From an uncultured Francisella sp. (GTDB lineage: Bacteria; Pseudomonadota; Gammaproteobacteria; Burkholderiales; Neisseriaceae), in contig CALTZA010000001.1 of assembly GCA_943913655.1 (NCBI GenBank), forward strand, positions 146,780 through 210,779: 64,000 nt of DNA. Reading direction: 5' to 3'. The notes under the pieces are model-generated. The model worked only from the letters and a program-made list of their open reading frames with translations, was not told the origin of the DNA and searched no databases. Both the position numbers and the translations under genes were made by a program. Positions 37,749-46,112 of the stretch are shown piece after piece (the first letter of the stretch is position 1; every line of letters starts with the position of its first letter).

Positions 37749-37961
37749 TTAATAATTTTTTTGTGGTAACGATTGACTACGTAATCTTTTTTGCAGCCGC
37801 TTTTTTGCAGCTGCTTTTTTACGTTTTCTAGCAGTAGTAGGTTTTTCGTAAGCTTCACGGGCTCTTAATTCAGTTAATAAACCTGTCTTTTCAACAGAAC
37901 GCTTAAAGCGCCTCATTGCCACTTCAAATGGCTCATTTTCTTTTACTCGTACCGTTGGCAT
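37749..37961 (-). CDS. rpsU: 30S ribosomal protein S21
   Basis: A small basic ribosomal protein needed for initiation on natural mRNAs. The sequence PTVRVKENEPFEVAMRRFKR begins the family-typical N-terminus, and EKPTTARKRKKAAAKKR is the basic C-terminal part. The ATG at 37961 gives 70 aa, matching E. coli (71). An upstream in-frame ATG at 37988 would add nine residues, and the same ATGCCAAC octamer begins both. Neither has an ideal Shine-Dalgarno: GGAG lies about 14 nt before the chosen start. It is separated by 211 nt from dnaG. Confidence 0.94.
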   Translation of the reverse strand: MPTVRVKENEPFEVAMRRFKRSVEKTGLLTELRAREAYEKPTTARKRKKAAAKKRLQKRLRSQSLPQKNY

Positions 37962-38030
37962 AACTTGTCTGTTTTCTCCAGTTGGCATAAAAAATAAGTC
38001 GGCTAGGATAAATAGAAATCCCTATTCTTG

Positions 38031-39143
38031 TCAAGGGCTTTCCATTAACACCATATGGTTGCGATGTACTAATTCTTCTTCAAAAATGTAGCCTAGTGAC
38101 TGTTCTATTTTGTCTGTGCTTAATCCCATAATACGTAATGCATCTTCACTGCTATAATTAATTAAGCCTCGTGCTATTTCTTTATTATCAGACAAACAGA
38201 TGGATACCACGTCCCCTCGTTTAAATCTTCCTTGTATGCACACACAACCAATTGGTAATAAACTTTTTTCATATTCCCTCAGAGCAATAGCAGCTCCTGG
38301 ATCAATAATCACCACACCTGCCACTATCAATTGATTAATCAACCACTGACTGCGTGCATTGACAATAGATACTGTAGGTTTTAAACAGGTACCTACTTTC
38401 TCTTCTTGCATGATTTTAAGTAATACATCTTCTTCTTGCCCAGAAGCAATAATGGTTTTAACACCACTTTTGGCTGCTTTTCTGGCTGCTCTAATTTTAG
38501 TATACATCCCACCAGTGCCTACCTTGCTACCAGAACCTCGTGCAACTTGTAAAAGCCTTGGATCATTAACTGCCGCTTCATCAATTAATCGTGCTTGTGG
38601 ATTTGAACGTGGATCATCATCATATACCCCAGCGCAATCAGTTAAAATGATATATGCCTTAGCATTTAATAAACTGGCTACCATAGCGCCTAGAGTATCG
38701 TTATTGCCAAGATTAATTTCTGCAGTTGAAACCGTGTCATTTTCATTGATAATTGGTAACACAGATTGCTTCAATAAAGTCAATAAAGTAGTGCGTACAT
38801 TTAAATAACGACAGCGTTCTTTGATATCATCATGAGTGAGTAGTACCTGCGCAGCCAAAATATGAAAACGATCAAAAAGCTTTTGATAAGCTTTAATTAA
38901 CCCTACTTGGCCTACTGCCGCAGCGGCTTGTAAATCACAGATTTTTTTGGGCCGTACTGTCCAGCCCAAAACCTCCATCCCCACTGCAATTGCACCACTG
39001 GAAACAAGAACTACTAAATGCCCACTTTGACGTAGCTGAGCAATCTGACCTACCCACTCTGAAAGACGAGAATTGGCAATACCAACGCCACCTTCTGCAA
39101 TCAAGGAAGAACCAACTTTAACAACGATAGGTTGTTGCAACAT
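38031..39143 (-). CDS. proB: Glutamate 5-kinase
   Basis: Phosphorylates glutamate, the first step of proline synthesis. An amino-acid-kinase domain with VVKVGSSLIAEGGVG, SSGAIAVGMEVLGW, NENDTVSTAEI and LTDCAGVYDDDPR is followed by a C-terminal PUA domain (about 275-365) with GAAIALREYEKSLLPIG. At 370 aa it matches E. coli ProB (367). No proA lies next to it. It sits between rplS (27 nt upstream) and rpsU, so it may be read from the rpsP operon. Confidence 0.96.
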   Translation of the reverse strand: MLQQPIVVKVGSSLIAEGGVGIANSRLSEWVGQIAQLRQSGHLVVLVSSGAIAVGMEVLGWTVRPKKICDLQAAAAVGQVGLIKAYQKLFDRFHILAAQVLLTHDDIKERCRYLNVRTTLLTLLKQSVLPIINENDTVSTAEINLGNNDTLGAMVASLLNAKAYIILTDCAGVYDDDPRSNPQARLIDEAAVNDPRLLQVARGSGSKVGTGGMYTKIRAARKAAKSGVKTIIASGQEEDVLLKIMQEEKVGTCLKPTVSIVNARSQWLINQLIVAGVVIIDPGAAIALREYEKSLLPIGCVCIQGRFKRGDVVSICLSDNKEIARGLINYSSEDALRIMGLSTDKIEQSLGYIFEEELVHRNHMVLMESP

Positions 39144-39170
39144 CTTATTGGTTGAAATAAAGCAAACTAT

Positions 39171-39548
39171 TTATTTACGATTGGGTAGTTTTTCCTTAAT
39201 ACGGGCTGCCTTACCAGTTAAGCCGCGTAAATAGTACAACTTAGCACGACGTACATCTCCACGCCGCTTGATATCAATTTTTTCTACATTAGGAGTATAC
39301 AATTGAAATGTTCTTTCCACTCCCTCGCCGCTAGAAATTTTGCGTACAGTAAAAGAGCTATTAATACCACGATTACGCTTGCTGATCACCACACCTTCAA
39401 ATGCCTGTGATCGTACACGTGAGCCTTCTTGGAACTTAACCCAAACCAACACTGTGTCACCAGGGCGAAAATCAGGAATAATCTTTTTGCCTTCCTCTAG
39501 TAGACGGGTCATCTCTTCTTTTTCAATTGCTTCAATAATCTTACTCAT
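39171..39548 (-). CDS. rplS: 50S ribosomal protein L19
   Basis: A 125-aa protein at the 30S-50S interface. RPGDTVLVWVKFQEGSRVRS, GVVISKRNRGINSSFTVRK and KLYYLRGLTGKAARIKE are L19 hallmarks. GAGGT lies 6 nt before the ATG. It is the last gene of the rpsP-rimM-trmD-rplS operon, 14 nt after trmD. Confidence 0.98.
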   Translation of the reverse strand: MSKIIEAIEKEEMTRLLEEGKKIIPDFRPGDTVLVWVKFQEGSRVRSQAFEGVVISKRNRGINSSFTVRKISSGEGVERTFQLYTPNVEKIDIKRRGDVRRAKLYYLRGLTGKAARIKEKLPNRK

Positions 39549-39562
39549 GCTTTACCTCACTA

Positions 39563-40318
39563 TTATATGGACATATCTTGGTGCTCTTGATCAATTTCTT
39601 GTAAGAGACAAGATTCCTCTGGGTTATATTGGCGTTTTTCTAACAAATCTGGGCGTCTACGTAATGTTCTGCTAAGCGCCATCTTCAAGCGCCATTTTTT
39701 AATAGCCTGATGATTGCCTGAAAGCAAAACAGATGGAACATTCCGCTTTTCCAGTTGCTCCGGTCGAGTATATTGCGGATAATCCAATAACCCATTGACA
39801 AATGATTCTTGCACCGCAGATTGACTATCTCCCAGCACTTCTGGAATCAAACGCAACACACTATCAATGAGCAGCATAGCAGGAAGTTCTCCTCCTGAAG
39901 CCACAAAATCTCCAACTGAGACCTCCTCTACACCACTTAACTCAATAAATCTTTCATCAACTCCTTCATAACGGCCGCACACCAAAATTAAAGACGATGC
40001 TTGGGCTAACTCTTGTATTTTTTTTTGGGTAAGCACTTGACCTTGAGGGCTTAGATAAATACCTCTTGTTGATCCCACTGTTTTTTTTTGGGCTTCACGA
40101 TATGCTGCCAATAAGGGTCCTGCCTGCATAACCATGCCAGGCCCACCACCAAAGGGTCGATCGTCAATATAGCCTAACTGATTCTCAGTAAAATCTCGCG
40201 GATTAATCGAAGTAAAATGCCATAACCCCTTTTTTAGAGCTCGCCCAGTCACACCATAATCGCATAAAGCGGCAAACATTTTCGGGAAAATACTAATGAC
40301 CTGTATACGCATTTTCAC
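39563..40318 (-). CDS. trmD: tRNA (guanine-N1)-methyltransferase TrmD
   Basis: Methylates G37 next to the anticodon, preventing frameshifting. The SPOUT-fold motifs are clear: VISIFPKMF start, YIDDRPFGGGPGMVM, LVCGRYEGVDERF with the trefoil knot, and SVGDFVASGGELPAM. At 251 aa it fits the family. Its ATG overlaps the rimM stop by 4 nt (ATGA). Confidence 0.98.
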   Translation of the reverse strand: MKMRIQVISIFPKMFAALCDYGVTGRALKKGLWHFTSINPRDFTENQLGYIDDRPFGGGPGMVMQAGPLLAAYREAQKKTVGSTRGIYLSPQGQVLTQKKIQELAQASSLILVCGRYEGVDERFIELSGVEEVSVGDFVASGGELPAMLLIDSVLRLIPEVLGDSQSAVQESFVNGLLDYPQYTRPEQLEKRNVPSVLLSGNHQAIKKWRLKMALSRTLRRRPDLLEKRQYNPEESCLLQEIDQEHQDMSI

Positions 40319-40827
40319 TGCCAGTCTACCCTGATGACTCCCTCCCCTAACCTGACCTCGTCCACATACAAAGCAACAAAAGGAATCAATATATCTGGTC
40401 CTACTTCTTTTTTATTTGAAATAACCAAAACATCCTTGGACCCTGTTTTCATCAACGTTCTTACTTGGCCAAGGCAACACCCTTGTCTGTTAATCACACT
40501 CAATCCCACTAAATCATGCCAATAATATCCATCTTCTGGAAGATCTTCTAAGGCTTCTCTGTTGATGCTAATGATAGCACCTGTTAAATATTGGGCACTA
40601 TCTCTATCGTTTATTCCCTTAAGTTTGGCCTGTAAGCCATTATTGGCCAAACGTCCTTGGTCCAACTGATACCAAGCAGCGTCTAGACCAGCATGATGAA
40701 GATGCCACAATGGGTAATCCAACAAAGACCCTTCACGTTCAGTGTATGATCTCACTCGAAAAAAGCCTTTTAAACCAACAGGACCTAATACTTTACCCAT
40801 CACAATCAAATCTTGCTTTTGCAACAT
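40315..40827 (-). CDS. rimM: Ribosome maturation factor RimM
   Basis: Assists 16S processing and 30S head assembly by binding S19. The N-terminal RimM domain begins VMGKVLGPVGLKGFFRVRSY; the C-terminal PRC-barrel includes YYWHDLVGLSVINR and ends IPFVALYVDEV. At 170 aa it is normal. It lies 18 nt after rpsP and is coupled to trmD. Confidence 0.95.
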   Translation of the reverse strand: MLQKQDLIVMGKVLGPVGLKGFFRVRSYTEREGSLLDYPLWHLHHAGLDAAWYQLDQGRLANNGLQAKLKGINDRDSAQYLTGAIISINREALEDLPEDGYYWHDLVGLSVINRQGCCLGQVRTLMKTGSKDVLVISNKKEVGPDILIPFVALYVDEVRLGEGVIRVDWQ

Positions 40828-40845
40828 TATCAGATCAGATGCTCT

Positions 40846-41109
40846 TTAAGCCTGCTTGCCTGTTATCTGCTGATGACTTTTCTTCAGTAACTTTTTTACA
40901 GCAGGACTAAGCTGTGCCCCTTTTTGCATCCAGTAATCAACCCGTGCATTTTGAATGCGTAAATTCTCTACTGTTTCAACACCCACTGGATTGTAAAATC
41001 CCACGCGCTCAATAAAGCGCCCGTCTCTTGCACTTCTTGAATCAGTGACCACAATATTGTAAAAGGGTCTATGTTTGGCGCCTGCTCGAGACATGCGAAT
41101 AATAACCAT
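40846..41109 (-). CDS. rpsP: 30S ribosomal protein S16
   Basis: An 87-aa ribosomal protein: VIIRMSRAGAKHRPFYNIVV at the start and SARDGRFIERVGFYNPV are diagnostic. GAGGA precedes the ATG. It is the first gene of the operon, with a good promoter 73-100 nt upstream. Confidence 0.98.
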   Translation of the reverse strand: MVIIRMSRAGAKHRPFYNIVVTDSRSARDGRFIERVGFYNPVGVETVENLRIQNARVDYWMQKGAQLSPAVKKLLKKSHQQITGKQA

Positions 41110-41181
41110 GTTTTATTCCTCGACTTATCTAATTCTTGATCATCTGCCCTCATGATTTTTATGTGACAGAAAAAACAGACT

Positions 41182-41209
41182 ATTTTAATCTCTATAACAA
41201 AAAAGGCAA
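41182..41209 (-). promoter_or_regulatory. Candidate promoter of the rpsP-rimM-trmD-rplS operon
   Basis: On the minus strand TTGCCT (plus 41204-41209), a 16-nt spacer and TAAAAT (plus 41182-41187) lie upstream of rpsP. Matches to the sigma-70 consensus are 4/6 and 5/6. Confidence 0.5.
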
Positions 41210-41302
41210 GAGTCAGAATGCATTATTTATTTGAGAAACAAATAATAAGTTAAAGACCACTTTGATCTCAATAACCTTAAAATCTTTTTCGTACATAGGT
41301 GA

Positions 41303-42220
41303 CTATTTGCGCACTGCTTGTACATAAAGCATCTCTAAGGCCACAGTTGCCCCAGCTAATGCAGTAATATCGCTCACATCATAGCTAGGAGAAACTTCTA
41401 CCACATCCATACCTACAATATTTAAATCAGTAAACTGTCGAATGATCTTCAAAACCCGATCACTGCTCAATCCACCGCAAACCGGTGTACCTGTGCCTGG
41501 TGCATACGCAGGGTCGAGACAATCAATATCAAAAGTTAAATAAATTGGTAGTCCCTTGGTCACTTCTTTAATCTGCACAATAAGATCTTCCACTGATTCA
41601 TCATTCACTCTTGGCGCTTCCAAAACTGTATAGCCTAAATCAGGACCGTACTCAGTTCGTATTCCTATCTGTACCGAGTGTTTTGGATCAATTAAGCCCT
41701 CCTGAGGAGCGCGATAAAACATCGTACCATGATCATAGAGACTGCCATTTGCATAAGTATCTGTGTGCGCATCAAAATGTAATAAGGCCATTTTACCAAA
41801 ATGCTTAAAATGGCCACGCAATAAAGGTAGAGTAATGTAATGATCACCACCAAAAGAGAGCATACGTTTTCCGCAAGAGAGAATGCGGTCGACATGTGCC
41901 TCTGTCTTAGCACAAAAATCAGCATTGTCACCAAATGCATACACCAAATCGCCGCAATCAATCACCTTTAATTTTTTTTTCAAATTAAATCGCCAGGGAA
42001 AACGTTTTGTCTCCCAGGATAAATTCACAGAAGCACGCCGTATGGCTTCAGGCCCAAAACGTGCCCCGGAGCGACCTGAAGTGGCCACATCAAAGGTAAA
42101 TCCCGTAATCACCCAATCGGCATCTGTCTTACAAGGATAAAATACCAAAGGAAAGCGTAAAAAACCAAAATTATTTGAAACCAAACTAGTATCGTATTCA
42201 CCATGTAAAGTGGACTGCAT
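41303..42220 (-). CDS. speB: Agmatinase
   Basis: Converts agmatine to putrescine and urea. A ureohydrolase-family Mn2+ enzyme: SFGGDHYIT, HFDAHTDTYANG and TFDIDCLDPAYAPGTGTP hold the metal ligands. At 305 aa it matches E. coli SpeB (306). A strong GGGGGA site lies before the ATG, inside the end of speA. It follows SpeA by 2 nt, giving a complete arginine-to-putrescine pathway in one operon. Confidence 0.95.
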   Translation of the reverse strand: MQSTLHGEYDTSLVSNNFGFLRFPLVFYPCKTDADWVITGFTFDVATSGRSGARFGPEAIRRASVNLSWETKRFPWRFNLKKKLKVIDCGDLVYAFGDNADFCAKTEAHVDRILSCGKRMLSFGGDHYITLPLLRGHFKHFGKMALLHFDAHTDTYANGSLYDHGTMFYRAPQEGLIDPKHSVQIGIRTEYGPDLGYTVLEAPRVNDESVEDLIVQIKEVTKGLPIYLTFDIDCLDPAYAPGTGTPVCGGLSSDRVLKIIRQFTDLNIVGMDVVEVSPSYDVSDITALAGATVALEMLYVQAVRK

Positions 42221-42222
42221 TG

Positions 42223-44190
42223 TTATTCCCCCTTAGATAGATAAGTATAAGCTTTCAACCCTTCCTCCAGAGTCTGCAGGAAGCTGATTGCCTCCGTAGC
42301 AGTCAACTGAGAATTTTCAATCTGACTGCGATAACGTTGTAAAAGTTGTTTCGGATCAAGATAAACGTGTTCTAGCATATCGGAAACAATATGTCCTCTT
42401 TCAAAATCAGCGATTTGAATCTTACCTTCCTCATCCACCACCACATCCACCGTTGCGGTATCGCCGTATAGATTATGCATATTGCCTAAAATTTCTTGAT
42501 AAGCCCCTAACATAAAAAAACCGATTAATGGTGGATTGGCTGGGTCATATTCCGGCATAGGCATTGTTTTGGCAATGCCATCACCATCAATGAATTGATC
42601 AACGATCCCATCAGAATCACAAGTAATATCCAATAATAAGGCACGCTGTTTTGCTGGGCGATTAAGTAAAGATAAAGGACAAACTGGAAACAACTGATCA
42701 ATTCCCCAGCTGTCTGGTAAAGACTGAAACAAAGAAAAATTAACGTATAATTTATCAGCAAACTGCTCCTGTAAATCATCAATCAAAGCTCGATGTGCGC
42801 GATTTTTTTCATTAAGTGACTCTGCGACCTTATAGCAAATATTGATATACAATTGCTCTGCCCAAGCGCGTTCTTCTAAATTGATCACGCCTGCACTAAA
42901 CTTGTTTAGGGCTGACTGTAAATCAAAGGTACATTCATTAATCCAACTACGCGGTGAACGTTTGTCTTTGGACTGTAAAATATCTTCCCAGGTTTCCCAC
43001 AAACTGTGCAAAATCATAGGATCTTCCTTACAAGGTGGATCAAGATGCATTGGTTGAAAACGCTCTACCCCAATCACATTAGACACTAATACCGCATGAT
43101 GTGCCGTCACACATCTACCTGACTCAGTAATAATTGTCGGCTGCGGTAGTCTATATTCTTCACAGGCTTGTCCGATCCCCCATACTACAGTAGAAGCATA
43201 TTCATTGATGCCGTATTCAATTGATGAATCTGATAAAGTGCGGTTACCTTCATAATCAACTCCCAGGCCACCACCAACATCGAAACATTGGATATGCACC
43301 CCGATTTTAGATAATTCAACATAAAAACGAGCGCTCTCATGTACCCCTTCAGCAATATCACGGATACTGCTAATTTGCGATCCTAAATGAAAATGTAACA
43401 ACTGCAGGCAATCCAGTTGCCCTTTATCTTTCAATATATTTACCAGATTCAGAATTTGATTGGCGGACAAACCAAATTTAGAATTACCACCGCAAGATGC
43501 ATCCCACTTTCCCTGTGCTGTAGAGGCCAGACGGGCACGGACACCTAGCCGAGGCTTAATACCAAGAGATTTGGCTTCTTCTAACACTAGTTTTAATTCG
43601 GACATTTTTTCAATGACAAGATATACTTTGTGTCCTAATTTTTCACCAATCAAAGCGTAACAAATATAATCTCTATCTTTATAACCATTACAAACAATCA
43701 CTGTGCGGGTTGAGCCAGCATAAGCTAACACTGCCAATAACTCAGCCTTAGAACCAGCTTCCAAACCAAGTGCTTGTTTGGAGTTGATCAGTGACTCGAC
43801 AACACGTTTTGATTGATTAACTTTAATAGGATAAACTAAGAAATATTCACCCTGATAACCAAAATCTTCACGCGCTTTCTTAAAAGCATCATTCACTGTC
43901 TTTAAACGGTGCTGTAAAATCTGTGGAAAACAAAATAGAATAGGAAACTGCATACCAATTTTTTTGTTGACCTGTTTGACAACTGCTAATAACTTTACTT
44001 TATTATCAGGGAGTTCAGGATTAGGACAAACTGATATATCTCCATCTTGATCCGCATTAAAATAGCCCATTCCCCATTGCGGCACACGACTTAAATCCCA
44101 CATCACATCTGTTTGGACATTGCCATTATGGACATTCATAGTTGCTTTATTTTCCGGTAGTGCGCCTGTTTCTTTATCTACTGTATTCAT
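42223..44190 (-). CDS. speA: Biosynthetic arginine decarboxylase
   Basis: A PLP-dependent enzyme that converts arginine to agmatine. The alanine-racemase-like barrel carries the PLP lysine in YPIKVNQSKRVVESL, followed by LGLEAGSKAELLA, LLHFHLGSQISSIRD and FDVGGGLGVDYEG. The C-terminal region has the active-site cysteine motif LDITCDSDGIVDQFI. At 655 aa it matches SpeA (658). Transcribed with speB; a promoter overlapped by an inverted repeat lies upstream. Confidence 0.97.
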   Translation of the reverse strand: MNTVDKETGALPENKATMNVHNGNVQTDVMWDLSRVPQWGMGYFNADQDGDISVCPNPELPDNKVKLLAVVKQVNKKIGMQFPILFCFPQILQHRLKTVNDAFKKAREDFGYQGEYFLVYPIKVNQSKRVVESLINSKQALGLEAGSKAELLAVLAYAGSTRTVIVCNGYKDRDYICYALIGEKLGHKVYLVIEKMSELKLVLEEAKSLGIKPRLGVRARLASTAQGKWDASCGGNSKFGLSANQILNLVNILKDKGQLDCLQLLHFHLGSQISSIRDIAEGVHESARFYVELSKIGVHIQCFDVGGGLGVDYEGNRTLSDSSIEYGINEYASTVVWGIGQACEEYRLPQPTIITESGRCVTAHHAVLVSNVIGVERFQPMHLDPPCKEDPMILHSLWETWEDILQSKDKRSPRSWINECTFDLQSALNKFSAGVINLEERAWAEQLYINICYKVAESLNEKNRAHRALIDDLQEQFADKLYVNFSLFQSLPDSWGIDQLFPVCPLSLLNRPAKQRALLLDITCDSDGIVDQFIDGDGIAKTMPMPEYDPANPPLIGFFMLGAYQEILGNMHNLYGDTATVDVVVDEEGKIQIADFERGHIVSDMLEHVYLDPKQLLQRYRSQIENSQLTATEAISFLQTLEEGLKAYTYLSKGE

Positions 44191-44500
44191 AATCCTTACC
44201 CTTATCTCCTCTATTCCAAGGGAGCCTTGTGCGATTGATTGCGGTGCAAATAGGGCGCTAATGTAACAGGAACAAGTTCATTAGTAAAACTTGTCATTGT
44301 TTCTTAAAGAATTTTTTTGCTATTATTAGAACAATATTTTGATTATATTCTGAATATTAGTTTTTAAAAAAACCGCCGTTTTGCTTAAAAACTATCAACT
44401 GCGTCCATGGATAATATGTACAGGATCCAAGGTCATCAATTTAAAAAATTGGATGACTTGAGCAAAATAACGATATAAAAGCACAATCTAAAATAACGAC
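44191..44500. other. Divergent intergenic region between speA and pabB
   Basis: A 310-bp AT-rich region with the speA promoter and inverted repeat at its left half. No RNA gene or other open frame is seen in the rest. Confidence 0.5.
44260..44294 (-). promoter_or_regulatory. Candidate speA promoter overlapped by an inverted repeat
   Basis: On the minus strand TTTACT (plus 44283-44288), a 17-nt spacer and TACATT (plus 44260-44265) form a moderate promoter. A perfect 7-bp inverted repeat, ACAAGTT (44272-44278) / AACTTGT (44288-44294), covers the -35 and spacer, as an operator would. Confidence 0.35.
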
Positions 44501-45508
44501 ATGAGCTACTCTCCTTTTTTGATATCACCAGACATGCTGCGCACTAAGTTAAATGCATGTGGTAAAGCGGGTTTGCCTTGTTTTTTTATTATCGATTTTT
44601 TACTTGAGCAGTGTTATTTCTTAGAGGAAGCTCAACTTAAAAACGATGTACTGTATTTTTCTTTCCCAAAAGCAAGCAACCACCATTGGCAAAATCTTTA
44701 TACTGCTCCTCTGACAGAATCTGTTTTGTTTGCCATTAAGCCACCTGCTTTGGCCGACTACATAGTTGATTTTAATAAAGCCCAACAAGTGTTCATCGCG
44801 GGACAAAGTTTTTTATTGAATCTTACTTATGCAATCCCAGTGAAAAGTAGACTGTCTCTACAGCAAATTTTTTATACAGCCAAAGCCAAATATCGTGTTT
44901 ACTTAAAAAATCAATTTGTCTGTTTTTCACCAGAAATATTTATTAAAATCAATGAATTAGGTGAAATAATTAGTTACCCGATGAAAGGAACCATCAAAGC
45001 TACTTTACCTAAAGCAAAACAGCGTTTATATAATGATGAAAAGGAATTGGCTGAGCATTACACTATTGTTGATTTAATACGTAACGATCTCAACCAAGTG
45101 GCACGCAATGTAAAAGTTACTCAATTTCGCTATTTTGAGAAAATTAAGACAGAAGATGGTGCCTTATGGCAAACAAGTTCAAAAATTGTGGGTCAGTTAC
45201 CAAGTGACTTTCAAAAAAATTTGGGTGATATTCTATTAAAACTGCTGCCTGCAGGCTCCATTAGTGGCGCCCCTAAGAATTCAACGGTGGCAGCAATTAA
45301 GCGCATTGAACACCACAAACGATCTTTTTATACTGGTATTGCAGCCTACTTTGATGGCCAATGCCTTGACTCCTGTGTTCTAATTCGTTTTATAGAACAA
45401 AGACCTAATGGTCTTCTATATAAAACTGGGGGCGGCTTAACCATCTATAGTAAAGCTTTAAGCGAATACCAAGAGCTGTTGCAAAAAATTTATGTGCCTA
45501 CCTATTGA
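44501..45508 (+). CDS. pabB: Aminodeoxychorismate synthase component I (PabB), short form
   Basis: Makes 4-amino-4-deoxychorismate for folate synthesis. The chorismate-binding core is present. The PMKGT motif carries the lysine typical of PabB, where anthranilate synthase has PIAGT. It is followed by HYTIVDLIRNDLNQVA, LLPAGSISGAPKNSTV, FYTGIAAYF and TGGGLTIYS. At 335 aa the N-terminal domain is shorter than in E. coli PabB (453). Its end overlaps pabC by 17 nt, so the pair is coupled. No pabA lies nearby. Confidence 0.9.
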   Translation: MSYSPFLISPDMLRTKLNACGKAGLPCFFIIDFLLEQCYFLEEAQLKNDVLYFSFPKASNHHWQNLYTAPLTESVLFAIKPPALADYIVDFNKAQQVFIAGQSFLLNLTYAIPVKSRLSLQQIFYTAKAKYRVYLKNQFVCFSPEIFIKINELGEIISYPMKGTIKATLPKAKQRLYNDEKELAEHYTIVDLIRNDLNQVARNVKVTQFRYFEKIKTEDGALWQTSSKIVGQLPSDFQKNLGDILLKLLPAGSISGAPKNSTVAAIKRIEHHKRSFYTGIAAYFDGQCLDSCVLIRFIEQRPNGLLYKTGGGLTIYSKALSEYQELLQKIYVPTY

Positions 45509-46112
45509 AACAGAAACTTTATTTTTAGAAACTATTTCTATTAAAAATGCCAAGGCAATGCTTTTACCTTGGCATCTGCGGCGTATGCAAGAAACACAGC
45601 GAGAAATATTCGGGCACTCTTATCTATCAAAATTATCACTGCATTGCCCTTTTGCAACTGGCAAAAAAGAACAGTTAAAATGCCGCGTCGTCTATGGTCA
45701 GGAAATTAAACAGATCCAATTTTCTGTCTATACTCCAAGAAAAATAAAACAATTACGCATCGTAGAAGCACCACAGCTGAATTATCATTTGAAATATGCC
45801 AAACGTGACATGATTGATCAGCTCAAAGGGCATTGCGACAAATACACAGATATTATCATCACACAACAAGGCAGAATCACAGATTGCAGCTTTGCCAACA
45901 TTGTGTTGTTTGACGGACATAACTATATTACACCTCAACACTATCTACTCAATGGCGTGCAGCGACAATATCTACTTAAAACAGGGATAATCAAGAGCAA
46001 AGAGGTTACTATTGCTGACCTAAAATACTATAAAACTCTGCATTTAATTAATGCTATGCTAAACTGGGATAGCAAAATAACCATCCCTATTACTATGATT
46101 GAAGGTTATTAA
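45492..46112 (+). CDS. Short class IV aminotransferase-fold protein, probable aminodeoxychorismate lyase PabC
   Basis: Probably releases pyruvate from aminodeoxychorismate to give 4-aminobenzoate. The class IV fold is seen in LPWHLRRMQETQREIFG, the likely PLP lysine in LKYAKRDMIDQLKG, and ITDCSFANIVLF followed by YLLNGVQRQYLL. At 206 aa it is clearly shorter than E. coli PabC (269), lacking part of the N-terminal domain. The assignment rests on overlap with pabB. Its 3' end overlaps the convergent ABC gene by 4 nt. Confidence 0.75.
   Translation: MCLPIETETLFLETISIKNAKAMLLPWHLRRMQETQREIFGHSYLSKLSLHCPFATGKKEQLKCRVVYGQEIKQIQFSVYTPRKIKQLRIVEAPQLNYHLKYAKRDMIDQLKGHCDKYTDIIITQQGRITDCSFANIVLFDGHNYITPQHYLLNGVQRQYLLKTGIIKSKEVTIADLKYYKTLHLINAMLNWDSKITIPITMIEGY

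Noticed and set aside
38359..38808. 149-codon plus-strand open frame opposite proB
   Set aside because: It lies entirely antisense to a well-conserved proB, has no ribosome site and no recognisable domain.
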